Origin: an uncultured Acidobacteriota bacterium
GTDB taxonomy: Bacteria; Acidobacteriota; Blastocatellia; Pyrinomonadales; Pyrinomonadaceae
Length of the DNA: 6,738 nt
NCBI GenBank assembly: GCA_946480545.1
Contig: CAMLKY010000110.1
Coordinates: 1-6,738 of the forward strand
Reading direction: 5' to 3'
A model generated the notes under the pieces. It saw only the letters and a list, made by a program, of their open reading frames with translations, searched no databases and was not told where the DNA came from. The position numbers were made by a program, and so were the translations under genes. Shown in pieces: positions 1-6,708 of this stretch; position 1 is the first letter of the stretch; every line of letters starts with the position of its first letter.

Positions 1-22
1 CGAGTGGTCGCCCCCGCTCTTT

Positions 23-56
23 TATAGCCGAGCGGTCTGCTATATTTTACCCACCG
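23..56 (+). promoter_or_regulatory. Putative promoter with -10-like box and short inverted repeat
   Basis: A TATATT box at 41-46 lies only 10 nt before the ATG at 57. If it is the -10 hexamer, transcription would begin around 52-54 and the mRNA would have almost no leader. No Shine-Dalgarno sequence precedes the ATG, which fits. No good -35 hexamer is visible about 17 nt upstream. A 6-bp inverted repeat, TATAGC (23-28) and GCTATA (39-44), overlaps the -10 box and could be a small operator or chance. This is inference from spacing only. Confidence 0.3.
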
Positions 57-884
57 ATGCGCACCCTTCCGGAGGAAATCGAACAATATCGCGATCGCAA
101 ATGGCGACGTGAGGATGCGCTTAGGATCGAGACCGCCGAAGAGGCCGAAGCGATGGTCGAGGACCTCGGATTCTGCCTGGGCTTGACGGATGCGCGCAAG
201 GGTCTGCCGTCGCTTTACATCGCCGTATGCGGCCGCCGAGATGCACACATGCCGCGCAATGTTCAGAAAGATCCGGAGGCGAGTGCCGCGTGGGTGCTAA
301 AGGACGAGGTGCTCAAACGCGGTCGCGTCTACTACGGCAAGCTCGTCAAAGGTCACTCGATGTTTCTCGCTCGGCGGATGATCCCCGTTTTCAACGCGCT
401 CTGGGGCGTCCCTAAATCGAGAGAGAAAGAAGAGCTGTCAGCAAACGCGCAGAAAGTGCTGCGGGTGTTGCGTCGCGAATGGGAAATGGCGACGAGCGAC
501 CTCCGTGCTGAAACAAAGATCAAAGAAAAGGCGGATCTCACAAAAGCGATCGACGAGCTTCAGCGGCGGATGAAGGTGGTCCCGCAGCAGGTTCTCTACG
601 TCCCAAAGTTCACGTACATCTGGACGCTCGCCGACGCGCGGTTTCCGGAAGAGCTGAAGATGAAGCTGTCGCGTGAGGCCGCGGTACGCGAGCTCGCACG
701 CTGCTATCTCGAAATGTGCGGCATGACGCTGCTCGGAGACCTCTCGCGGGTGTTCGGATTCTACCGCTGGGAATCGGGCCGTGCGAACCATCAACTCGTC
801 GATGAGGGATTTTCTGAACGGCTCGGCACCGGAATCTATCATCTCGTCACCCATCGATTGCAGGGTCAAGCAACCTCACGCTAA
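57..884 (+). CDS. AlkZ-related winged-helix protein (HTH_42/YcaQ-like)
   Basis: A 275-residue cytoplasmic protein with no signal peptide or membrane segment. Its pattern matches small AlkZ-related winged-helix proteins: an LGF segment at residues 37-39, LPSLY at 50-54, a W-x-x-K-D motif at 79-83, and R-V-Y-Y-G-K-L at 90-96 followed by a hydrophobic run ending in NALWG near 113-117. A charged helical region (about 122-175), probably carrying winged-helix units, and a second region (about 205-240, with GDLSRVFGF) follow. Characterised AlkZ/YcaQ enzymes are DNA glycosylases that unhook interstrand crosslinks and remove alkylated bases. Where those enzymes have a Gln-based catalytic motif after the LG, this protein reads LGFCLGLTD, so glycosylase activity is doubtful; it may only bind DNA. 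The start at 57 is the only plausible one: an AGG-rich stretch at 70-75 lies inside the frame with no start codon at a suitable distance after it. The gene stands alone, 164 nt before the peptidase. Family assignment is from remembered patterns. Confidence 0.65.
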   Translation: MRTLPEEIEQYRDRKWRREDALRIETAEEAEAMVEDLGFCLGLTDARKGLPSLYIAVCGRRDAHMPRNVQKDPEASAAWVLKDEVLKRGRVYYGKLVKGHSMFLARRMIPVFNALWGVPKSREKEELSANAQKVLRVLRREWEMATSDLRAETKIKEKADLTKAIDELQRRMKVVPQQVLYVPKFTYIWTLADARFPEELKMKLSREAAVRELARCYLEMCGMTLLGDLSRVFGFYRWESGRANHQLVDEGFSERLGTGIYHLVTHRLQGQATSR

Positions 885-930
885 CGTCTACCTATCTCAG
901 TCTCGTATCGCAGATCAGCCATTTCGCAGG

Positions 931-1023
931 TCTGCCGCAGAGCACACAGAGCGAGGTTTTGCGGGTTGGTGAAAAGCATCGGGCACAGTCCCGGTGTCTT
1001 CCCTCTGGATGCTCTGTGGCTAA
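931..1023. repeat. Degenerate palindromic repeat in the peptidase leader
   Basis: The 23-nt arm at 931-953 (containing CCGCAGAGCACACAGAG) matches the reverse complement of 1001-1023 (ending GCTCTGTGGCTAA) at 17 of 23 positions. Inside lies a separate 7-bp hairpin, CATCGGG (977-983) against CCCGGTG (990-996), with a 6-nt loop and one G-T pair. The arms use the same CCGCAGAG wording as the repeat at 2941-3003, so this looks like a decayed relative. It ends 9 nt before the Shine-Dalgarno of the peptidase gene and may be transcribed in its leader. Together with flanking unassigned bases it fills the 164-nt gap at 885-1048; no small gene is visible there. Confidence 0.6.
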
Positions 1024-1032
1024 TCAGTTCAT

Positions 1033-1038
1033 AAGGAG
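1033..1038 (+). promoter_or_regulatory. Ribosome binding site deciding the peptidase start
   Basis: AAGGAG lies 10 nt before the ATG at 1049. This supports starting the peptidase there rather than at the upstream in-frame ATG at 959, which would add 30 residues read through repeat sequence and bury the signal peptide. Confidence 0.75.
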
Positions 1039-1048
1039 TTTCTTACAA

Positions 1049-2851
1049 ATGTATCGAGTCATTGTTCTATTTATCTTTACCGCTCTCCTTGCGCCTGTCG
1101 TTTCGCTTGGGCAACAGAACGGTTCCACCGATGCGATCTCGAAGATTCGCGAGGAGGGCATGAACCGCTCCGAGGCGATGAAGACGATCCGCTATCTGAC
1201 AGATGTCATCGGACCGCGATTGACGAACTCGCCGAACCAGCGACGCGCCAATCAGTGGACCAAACAGCAGTTAGAAAAGTGGGGATTGCAGAATGCGGCC
1301 GTGGATCCATGGGGCGAGTTCGGGCGCGGATGGGAATTGAAGCGGTTCTCGGCGACCTATTCGACAGCAAACGAGACACAGCCGTTCCGCTCGTATCCCA
1401 AAGCGTGGTCGCCGTCGACAAACGGACCGATCACTGGTGAGGTCATCTATGTCGATGCTACCGATGAGGCGGGCCTGGAAAAGTACAAAGGCAAGCTAAA
1501 AGGCGCGATCGTATTCACCGCCAATGAGCGTCCGGTCCAGGATGTCTTTAAGCCCACAGCTTCGCGAAACTCGGATGATGAGTTGGCGAAGATGGAAGCT
1601 GCCGAGCCGCCAAAGCCGCAGGCGCAGCAGACCCCGAGTGCTGAGCAGCGCACGGCCCAGCAGTTCGCACAGCGAAAAAACCGTTTCTATTTTGAGGAAG
1701 GCGCGGCGGTACTCGTCGATTCCGGATTTCTCGTTGACGGCGGAACAATTCGGGTGATGGGAGCATCGCTTCCCCCGCTCGCTCCGGGTGCAACGCCCAC
1801 ACCGGGTCTGCGTGTCGCTTCGAAGAACGCACCTGCGACGATCCCGCAACTCGCAGCCGAGCTTGAACAGTACAATCGAATCGTTCGTCTGGTGAAGCAG
1901 GGTGTGCCGGTAAAGATGACCGTTGATCTCGATGCACGGTTTTACGACGACGATCTTCAGGGCTACAACACGATTGCCGAGATTCCCGGAACCGATCTCA
2001 AGGATCAGGTCGTGATGGTCGGTGCTCACCTCGATTCGTGGCATTCCGGTACGGGTGCAACGGACAACGGCGCGGGCACGACGGTCGCGATGGAGGCGAT
2101 GCGTATTCTCGCCGCCAGCGGTTTGAAGCCGCGTCGCACGATCCGGATCGGATTGTGGACGGGTGAAGAGCAGGGCCTGCTCGGCTCACGCGGTTATGTC
2201 GCGAAGAATTTTGGAACGGTCGGCGACGGCTCGGATGCACAGACCTTCGGCGCACTCGCGGGACAAAAGTTCCCGATCAATAAGAAGCCGGCGCATGAGA
2301 AGTTTGCGGCGTACTACAACCTGGACAATGGAACGGGTCAGATCCGCGGGATCAATCTCCAGGGCAACGAAGCTCTGCGACCGATATTCAAGGAATGGCT
2401 CACGCCGTTCAAGGATTTCGGTGCGACGACTGTTTCGATCAACTCGGTCGGCGGAACCGATCATCTCGCGTTCGACGCGGTTGGGCTTCCGGGATTCCAG
2501 TTCATCCAGGACCAGGTCGAATACTTCACACGCACCTGGCACACAACGCAGGACGTCTCGGATCGGATTCTCGAGGAAGATCTCAAACGTTCAGCCGTGA
2601 TCATGGCGGCGTTCGCCTACAATACCGCGATGCGTGACGAGCTGCTGCCGAGAAAGAACGGTTCGGTCGAGGCGGCGTTCGCGTCGGTGATCCCGCAGTT
2701 CAATTTCCGAAACGAGATCGAAGAAGCGGAATTCCGAAGATCGGGAATGAGCTTCGCGATCTGCGGCGGCGAGCTGGAGCATAATGAGATCCCGGGCGGC
2801 TTCCCCAGCTTCCTCGCGATCGCAAAATTGCACGACGCACATGCAGAGTAG
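1049..2851 (+). CDS. Secreted M28 family zinc metallopeptidase
   Basis: A 600-residue exported peptidase; M28 enzymes are di-zinc amino- or carboxypeptidases that trim peptides outside the cytoplasm. Residues 1-21 form a Sec signal peptide (hydrophobic run VIVLFIFTALLAPVV) with cleavage probably near SLG-QQ. Residues about 25-115 are the N-terminal part of the fold. Residues about 120-290 look like a PA-type insert and include a Pro/Gln/Ala-rich linker at 184-208. The catalytic core is about 300-530. Expected zinc-site residues are all present: H327 (GAHLDS), D339 (TDNGAG), catalytic E373 and ligand E374 (TGEEQG), D426 (NLDNG) and H498 (TWHTTQD); the conserved TDH of the family is at 470-472. 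The catalytic fold seems to end near RDELLPRK (529-536), so the last ~64 residues are an unusual tail without a recognised domain. The start follows from the AAGGAG at 1033-1038 and the signal peptide. The substrate cannot be told from sequence. It is convergent with the E1 gene, with two palindromes between them. Confidence 0.9.
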   Translation: MYRVIVLFIFTALLAPVVSLGQQNGSTDAISKIREEGMNRSEAMKTIRYLTDVIGPRLTNSPNQRRANQWTKQQLEKWGLQNAAVDPWGEFGRGWELKRFSATYSTANETQPFRSYPKAWSPSTNGPITGEVIYVDATDEAGLEKYKGKLKGAIVFTANERPVQDVFKPTASRNSDDELAKMEAAEPPKPQAQQTPSAEQRTAQQFAQRKNRFYFEEGAAVLVDSGFLVDGGTIRVMGASLPPLAPGATPTPGLRVASKNAPATIPQLAAELEQYNRIVRLVKQGVPVKMTVDLDARFYDDDLQGYNTIAEIPGTDLKDQVVMVGAHLDSWHSGTGATDNGAGTTVAMEAMRILAASGLKPRRTIRIGLWTGEEQGLLGSRGYVAKNFGTVGDGSDAQTFGALAGQKFPINKKPAHEKFAAYYNLDNGTGQIRGINLQGNEALRPIFKEWLTPFKDFGATTVSINSVGGTDHLAFDAVGLPGFQFIQDQVEYFTRTWHTTQDVSDRILEEDLKRSAVIMAAFAYNTAMRDELLPRKNGSVEAAFASVIPQFNFRNEIEEAEFRRSGMSFAICGGELEHNEIPGGFPSFLAIAKLHDAHAE

Positions 2852-2858
2852 AAGATCT

Positions 2859-2933
2859 TAGCCGAGGGTAAACGCAGATGACGCGGATCAGATTTTCCTT
2901 CTGATCCGCGTCATTTGCGCAAATCCGCGGCTA
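2859..2933. repeat. Large palindromic intergenic repeat (long hairpin)
   Basis: Arms of 33 nt, 2859-2891 and 2901-2933, match as reverse complements at 27 of 33 positions around a 9-nt centre. The inner part is perfect: 14 bp from ATGACGCGGATCAG at 2878-2891 to its complement at 2901-2914. Allowing one G-T pair, the inner stem continues to 2873/2919. The outer ends pair as TAGCCG (2859-2864) with CGGCTA (2928-2933), with a looser section between. It begins 7 nt after the peptidase stop. As RNA it would be a very stable hairpin and could end transcription from either side, but no clean U-tract follows on the peptidase strand. The wording (TTAGCCG, ACGCAGAT, CGCGGAT) resembles palindromes I recall as common between genes in Acidobacteriota and related groups; that link is memory, not a search result. 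Confidence 0.85.
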
Positions 2934-2940
2934 GAATATT

Positions 2941-3003
2941 TTTCTACCGCAGAGAAGCCGGGTTTTTAACAATCTCCTCGTCTCGCCGTTTCTGCGGTAG
3001 AAA
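2941..3003. repeat. Second palindromic repeat at the 3' end of the E1 gene
   Basis: A perfect 13-bp inverted repeat: TTTCTACCGCAGA at 2941-2953 pairs with TCTGCGGTAGAAA at 2991-3003. The 37-nt interior is mostly unpaired and contains GGGTTTTTAACAATC. It lies 5 bp from the E1 stop codon, so a transcript of the E1 gene would run directly into it; it is a candidate terminator or 3' end stabiliser for that mRNA. The CCGCAGA wording is shared with the arms at 931-953 and 1001-1023, suggesting one family in two states of preservation. Confidence 0.8.
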
Positions 3004-3008
3004 GAAGA

Positions 3009-5285
3009 TTAATACTTCATCAACTCCTGCACAGCCTTTTCGACATCTTCCGACTGCGGCAGGATGAAATCTTCGACCTGCGGGGCGTAGGCGACAAACG
3101 TATCGGTCGCACCGACGCGGCGGACGGGTGCATCGAGATATTCGAACAGCTCGTCTGAGATACGCGCCGCGATCTCAGCACCATAGCCGTATGAGATCGG
3201 ATCTTCGTGAGCGACGATCACGCGAGATGTCTTCCTGACCGATTCGGCCACAGCCTCCCAGTCGTACGGAACCAGCGTGCGTAGATCGATGATCTCTACC
3301 GAAACACCCTGCGCTTCCAACCGCTTTGCCGCCTGGTTCGATCGCTCGACCAAAGCGCCATAGGTGATGATCGAAACATCGTTGCCTTCACGCACACGTT
3401 TCGCCTTGCCGAACGGGATCAGGAAATCCTTCGACGGGTACTGCGACTTGTTGTAGACCTGTCGATAAAGATGCTTGTGCTCGAGGAACAGAACCGGATC
3501 GTCGCAGCGGATGGCAGTTCGCAGAAGGCCGTTCGCGTCGAGGGCGTTCGACGGATAGACGATCATCAAACCCGGCGTGTGCGAAAACAGTGTCGTACCC
3601 GACTGCGAGTGATATACCGCACCGCCCTTTAGATAGCCGCCGACGGGAACGCGAATGACCATCGGGCATTTCGTGTCGCCGTCCGAGCGCCAACGGGTGA
3701 GCGCGACCTCGTTTCGGATCTGCATCATCGCCGGGAAGATGTAGTCGAAGAACTGGATCTCGCAGACCGGCTTGAGATTCCGGATCGCCATACCGACGGC
3801 ACGCCCGACGATGTTCGCTTCGGCAAGCGGTGAATTGAACACGCGTGCCGAGCCGAAATTGCGCTGCAGGTTCGCCGTCACCTTGAACACGCCGCCTTTG
3901 CCCTTTACCTGCTCGAGATATTCTTCGCGCGAGACATCGGCGACGTCCTCTCCGAAGATAACGATCCGCGGATCGCGTTCCATTTCTTCGTGCATGCAGC
4001 GATTGATGAGATCGACCATCGTACCGGCGTTACCCGACAACTCTGCTCCATCTTCGGTATCGAAAAGTTGACGATCGGTCGGATCGACATCCGGCGAGAA
4101 GACATTGCGAAGAGCGCTCTCGGGCGCAGGCTGCGGAGTTTCGATCGCGATATCGGCCGCCTTGTTTACTTCATCGTCGACCTGCTTTCGCAAAGCCTCG
4201 AGCTGTTCGCTCGATGCAATGCCTTCGGTCATCAGGAATTCGGCGTATGTCTTGATCGGGTCAATCGCGGCATCAGCCTGTCGCTCCTCATCGGGGCGGT
4301 ACAGTTTCTCATCGTCAGAAAGCGAGTGCGAATACGGACGGATCACCTTTGCGTGGACGAACGCCGGACCTTTACGAGCACGGCAATAGTCGACCGCACG
4401 CTTGAATGTCTCGTACGACTCGAGCGGATCGGTCCCATCGCACTTCTGGATGTAGAGATCGGGGAATCCGGATACGAGCTTCGATATGTCACCGCCTGCA
4501 GTCCCGACTTCGACCGGAACCGAGATGGCGTAGCCGTTATCCTCGACGCAGAAGATGACCGGCAGCTTCAAGTTACATGCAGTGTTGAGAGCTTCCCACC
4601 ATTCGCCCTCGCTGGTCGTGCCGTCGCCGACAGACATGTAGACAACTTCGTCCCCTTTGAATCCGACGATCTTATCCTGAAGCTCCTTCACCAGCGACGC
4701 CCGATACGAGGCTTCGGCGGCGCCGACCGCATGCAATGCCTGTGTGCCGGTGCACGAGGACTGCGACGGAACATTCAGGTCTTTGTGGCCCCAGTGCGAA
4801 GGCATCTGCCGCCCATGCGAGTTCGGGTCGACTTCGGCACCGACCGCGGAGTACAACATCTCCTGGGCCGTCATTCCCAAACCGAGCATCAGGGCGCGGT
4901 CGCGATAGTAGGGGAAGAACCAATCGTAAGCGGGCTTGAGCGCCAGTGCGGCGCCGACAAGCGCGGCTTCATGACCGGCACCGGAGATCTGAAAGAAGAT
5001 CTTGTTCTGACCTTTTAGCTGGATCTCTTTGTCATCGATCCGGCGGGAAAGGTACATAGTTCGATAGAGACCGATCAGAGTTTCCTTATCGAGACCGCGC
5101 GTGCGATCGATCTGTGCCGCAGCCTCTCTGGTCGCCGCCGAAGCCGGCTCATTCGCCGCCGCCTTCGCCGAAGTTTGACGCTTTTCGGTGTCGATATAGC
5201 CGTCGCCGGCATTCTCTTTGGCGGCGACAACCTTGCCGTTGGTCTTCGAATTCTTCTTGCTGGTTTCTTCTGCTGCAGTGGCCAT
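3009..5285 (-). CDS. 2-oxoacid dehydrogenase E1, fused alpha and beta subunits
   Basis: A 758-residue TPP-dependent E1 of a pyruvate or branched-chain 2-oxoacid dehydrogenase complex. It decarboxylates the 2-oxoacid and passes the acyl group to the lipoyl domain of E2, feeding acyl-CoA production in the cytoplasm. Residues about 65-370 are the alpha chain: [12 protein letters not shown] (127-138), GRQMPSHWG (158-166), the TPP-binding GDGTTSEGE (220-228) ending in DN at 249-250, and a phosphorylation-loop-like [10 protein letters not shown] (316-325). Residues about 420-758 are the beta chain: GEDVAD (445-450), [18 protein letters not shown] (483-500), [16 protein letters not shown] (558-573), LEHKHLYR (601-608) and the C-terminal transketolase-like domain. 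Separate chains are the more common form, but fused versions are known in several phyla. The first ~60 residues are Ala/Lys/Glu-rich and probably disordered. Start: AGGA at 5294-5297 on this strand lies 8 nt before the ATG. E2 and E3 are not in the window, so the exact substrate is unresolved. An AT-rich TTTATACC at 5328-5335 might belong to its promoter. Confidence 0.93.
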   Translation of the reverse strand: MATAAEETSKKNSKTNGKVVAAKENAGDGYIDTEKRQTSAKAAANEPASAATREAAAQIDRTRGLDKETLIGLYRTMYLSRRIDDKEIQLKGQNKIFFQISGAGHEAALVGAALALKPAYDWFFPYYRDRALMLGLGMTAQEMLYSAVGAEVDPNSHGRQMPSHWGHKDLNVPSQSSCTGTQALHAVGAAEASYRASLVKELQDKIVGFKGDEVVYMSVGDGTTSEGEWWEALNTACNLKLPVIFCVEDNGYAISVPVEVGTAGGDISKLVSGFPDLYIQKCDGTDPLESYETFKRAVDYCRARKGPAFVHAKVIRPYSHSLSDDEKLYRPDEERQADAAIDPIKTYAEFLMTEGIASSEQLEALRKQVDDEVNKAADIAIETPQPAPESALRNVFSPDVDPTDRQLFDTEDGAELSGNAGTMVDLINRCMHEEMERDPRIVIFGEDVADVSREEYLEQVKGKGGVFKVTANLQRNFGSARVFNSPLAEANIVGRAVGMAIRNLKPVCEIQFFDYIFPAMMQIRNEVALTRWRSDGDTKCPMVIRVPVGGYLKGGAVYHSQSGTTLFSHTPGLMIVYPSNALDANGLLRTAIRCDDPVLFLEHKHLYRQVYNKSQYPSKDFLIPFGKAKRVREGNDVSIITYGALVERSNQAAKRLEAQGVSVEIIDLRTLVPYDWEAVAESVRKTSRVIVAHEDPISYGYGAEIAARISDELFEYLDAPVRRVGATDTFVAYAPQVEDFILPQSEDVEKAVQELMKY

Positions 5286-5374
5286 TCAATAAGTCCTGAA
5301 AATCAAGTATTAATGCTGTTGGGGCAAGGTATAAAGATAGCAAATACGGGGGGAATGATGAAGTCTGCATCTGC

Positions 5375-5538
5375 AGCGCCGGCCAGGTTCGCAGGTCCGG
5401 AAGGTCCGCTTGCGGCCGCTCAATCTTGCGCCATAAAGCACTAAGTGTTACCAAAAACCTGTGGACCGGCAAGTCCTGATCAGGCTACCTTGAACGGCCG
5501 CAAGCGGGCCTTCCGGACCTGCGAATGTTGCCGGCGCT
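5375..5538. repeat. MITE-like element with 49-bp inverted arms
   Basis: The left arm 5375-5423 and right arm 5490-5538 are reverse complements at 44 of 49 positions, enclosing 66 nt. The outer end reads AGCGCCGGC on the left and GCCGGCGCT on the right. Each arm carries TTCGCAGGTCCGGAAGG, and the left arm holds two copies of AGGTCCG at a 9-bp period (5393-5399, 5402-5408). The interior has a perfect 10-bp palindrome CCTGATCAGG (5475-5484) and a smaller one, CACTAAGTG (5439-5447). There is no coding potential and no obvious target-site duplication. Size, long terminal inverted repeats and lack of genes fit a miniature inverted-repeat element or a large REP-type palindrome. Confidence 0.8.
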
Positions 5539-5569
5539 TTCGGGTAAGAATTACACAACCGAAATCGGA

Positions 5570-5575
5570 TAGAAT
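5570..5575 (+). promoter_or_regulatory. Putative -10 box of ada
   Basis: TAGAAT lies 30 nt before the ada ATG, giving a leader of about 20-25 nt if used. No -35 hexamer occurs at standard spacing; TTACAC at 5551-5556 is only 13 nt upstream of it. A weak -35 is what an activator-dependent promoter would show, but the call rests on one hexamer. Confidence 0.25.
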
Positions 5576-5605
5576 GCGGCTACGCATATCAATAAACTCG
5601 ATCAC

Positions 5606-6661
5606 ATGATGGACGACCGAATAGATTGGCGATGGCGGGCTGTGGAAACGAAGAACCGGGATTTTGACGGGGTGTTTTACTTCGCCGTCCAGACAACCGG
5701 TATCTTCTGCCGGCCTTCGTGTTCTTCGCGGACTCCAAAGCCGCAGAATGTCTCGTACTTTATGACGCCGCAGCAGGCTGAAGATGCGGGTTTTCGGGCA
5801 TGCCTTCGGTGCAAACCGAAACAGGATCGCGTGCTTTCGCCGTCCGCACAGTTGATCGCGCGGGCGTTCGAGATATTGACGACAGATGTAGTGACCGTCG
5901 ATGAGCTTGCGGTCGAACTCGGCGTCAGCAGCGGGCACCTGCAGAAAACACTTAAGTCCGCGATCGGGCTTTCACCAAAGGAGATCATCGACATGATGCG
6001 AATCGAGAGTTTTAAGAAGAATGTGAAACGAAGCGACGTAACGACATCGCTCTACGACAGTGGTTTCGGCTCGAGCCGCTCGCTTTATGAAAAGGCCGGT
6101 GAAAAGCTCGGGATGACACCCGCCGTTTACAAGAAAGGCGGAGCCGGTGTCGAGATCAAATACACGATCGCCGATTCGCCCTTGGGGAAGCTCATGGTGG
6201 CGGCCACCGAACGCGGTATCTGTGCCGTCAGTTTCGGCGATTCCGAGGAAGAACTGCGACGTGAGCTCGAAGGGGAATTCTTCGCAGCCAGTATCACGAG
6301 CGACGATCAATCTCTGGCAGCGGCTGTGGATTCGATATTGCGCGGGCTGCGAGGTGAGAGGACCATACTCGCGCTCCCGCTTGATATCCGGGGCACCGCG
6401 TTCCAAATGCGTGTCTGGTCCGAACTTCGAAAGATCCCTTACGGCGAGACTCGATCGTATGCACAGATCGCGGAAGCCGTCGGAAACCCGAAAGCGGTCC
6501 GGGCCGTGGCGCGTGCTTGCGCAACGAATCCAGTCGCACTCGTAAACCCATGTCACCGGGTGATAGGTTCGGATGGAAAGCTCGCCGGATATCGATGGGG
6601 AATCGAGAGGAAGAAAGCGTTGCTGGACGCCGAAGACAAAGGTCAGAACCGGGAGGGGTAG
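5606..6661 (+). CDS. ada: Ada: methylphosphotriester/O6-alkylguanine-DNA methyltransferase and activator
   Basis: A 351-residue protein, close to the 354 residues of Escherichia coli Ada, with the complete three-part layout. Residues about 5-75 are the zinc-bound methyl-phosphotriester domain with C35 and C39 (GIFCRPSC) and C66 and C69 (ACLRC); C35 is the expected methyl acceptor. Residues about 82-176 are an AraC-type helix-turn-helix region (VDELAVELGVSSGHLQ; SLYDSGFGSSRSLYE). Residues about 183-345 are the suicidal O6-alkylguanine transferase with the active-site motif NPCHRV (C316), preceded by IPYGETRSYAQIA (277-289) and RAVARACATNP (299-309). Each repair event is irreversible; methylation of the N-terminal cysteine normally turns the protein into an activator of its own gene and other alkylation-repair genes. 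The frame begins ATGATG, so the start could be 5606 or 5609; neither has a clear Shine-Dalgarno. It diverges from the E1 gene and is followed by two hairpins. All key residues are present, so it should be functional. Confidence 0.96.
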   Translation: MMDDRIDWRWRAVETKNRDFDGVFYFAVQTTGIFCRPSCSSRTPKPQNVSYFMTPQQAEDAGFRACLRCKPKQDRVLSPSAQLIARAFEILTTDVVTVDELAVELGVSSGHLQKTLKSAIGLSPKEIIDMMRIESFKKNVKRSDVTTSLYDSGFGSSRSLYEKAGEKLGMTPAVYKKGGAGVEIKYTIADSPLGKLMVAATERGICAVSFGDSEEELRRELEGEFFAASITSDDQSLAAAVDSILRGLRGERTILALPLDIRGTAFQMRVWSELRKIPYGETRSYAQIAEAVGNPKAVRAVARACATNPVALVNPCHRVIGSDGKLAGYRWGIERKKALLDAEDKGQNREG

Positions 6662-6684
6662 CGGCGAGATTGCGGGATGCAAGC

Positions 6685-6707
6685 TCCCCTCCTTCTAAAG
6701 GAGGGGA
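6685..6707. terminator. Hairpin downstream of ada, repeat-like
   Basis: A perfect 10-bp stem, TCCCCTCCTT (6685-6694) with AAGGAGGGGA (6698-6707), and a 3-nt loop, starting 23 nt after the ada stop. It is strong enough to end transcription but lacks a U-tract, so it is not a classic intrinsic terminator. The CCCCTCCTT/AAGGAGGGG core resembles an intergenic repeat I recall from many bacterial genomes. Confidence 0.6.
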
Positions 6708-6708
6708 A

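Larger units (their letters stand above)
5286..5605. other. Divergent intergenic region between E1 and ada
   Basis: This 320-nt gap must hold the promoters of both divergent genes. About half is the inverted-repeat element at 5375-5538. The E1-proximal part (5286-5374) is AT-richer, with the E1 ribosome binding site and weak -10-like sequences. The ada-proximal part (5539-5605) contains a TAGAAT box. No RNA gene or conserved short ORF was seen. Confidence 0.6.

Noticed and set aside
781..972. Short + strand frame overlapping the end of the first gene
   Set aside because: It mostly overlaps the first gene in another frame and then runs into repeat sequence; no ribosome binding site or recognisable product.
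959..1048. Upstream start for the peptidase giving 30 more residues
   Set aside because: The added stretch is read through repeat sequence and would place the signal peptide internally; the ATG at 1049 has a good ribosome binding site.
2814..2823. GCGATCGC palindrome near the peptidase 3' end (HIP1-like octamer)
   Set aside because: A single octamer, expected by chance given the frequent CGATC words in these genes.
3990..5018. A 342-codon open frame on the + strand opposite the E1 gene
   Set aside because: It lies wholly antisense to a highly conserved enzyme, its translation shows no domain pattern, and codon bias of the real gene explains the lack of stops.
5149..5472. Minus-strand frame running from the repeat into the E1 gene
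   Set aside because: It is made of repeat-arm sequence and an alternative frame of the E1 N-terminus; no independent support.
57..6661. An alkylation-repair gene cluster made of the AlkZ-like gene and ada
   Set aside because: The two genes are separated by a peptidase and a metabolic enzyme on different strands, so nothing shows joint regulation; the pairing may be coincidence.
5972..6682. A 236-codon minus-strand frame opposite ada
   Set aside because: Antisense shadow of a fully intact ada gene with no recognisable motifs.
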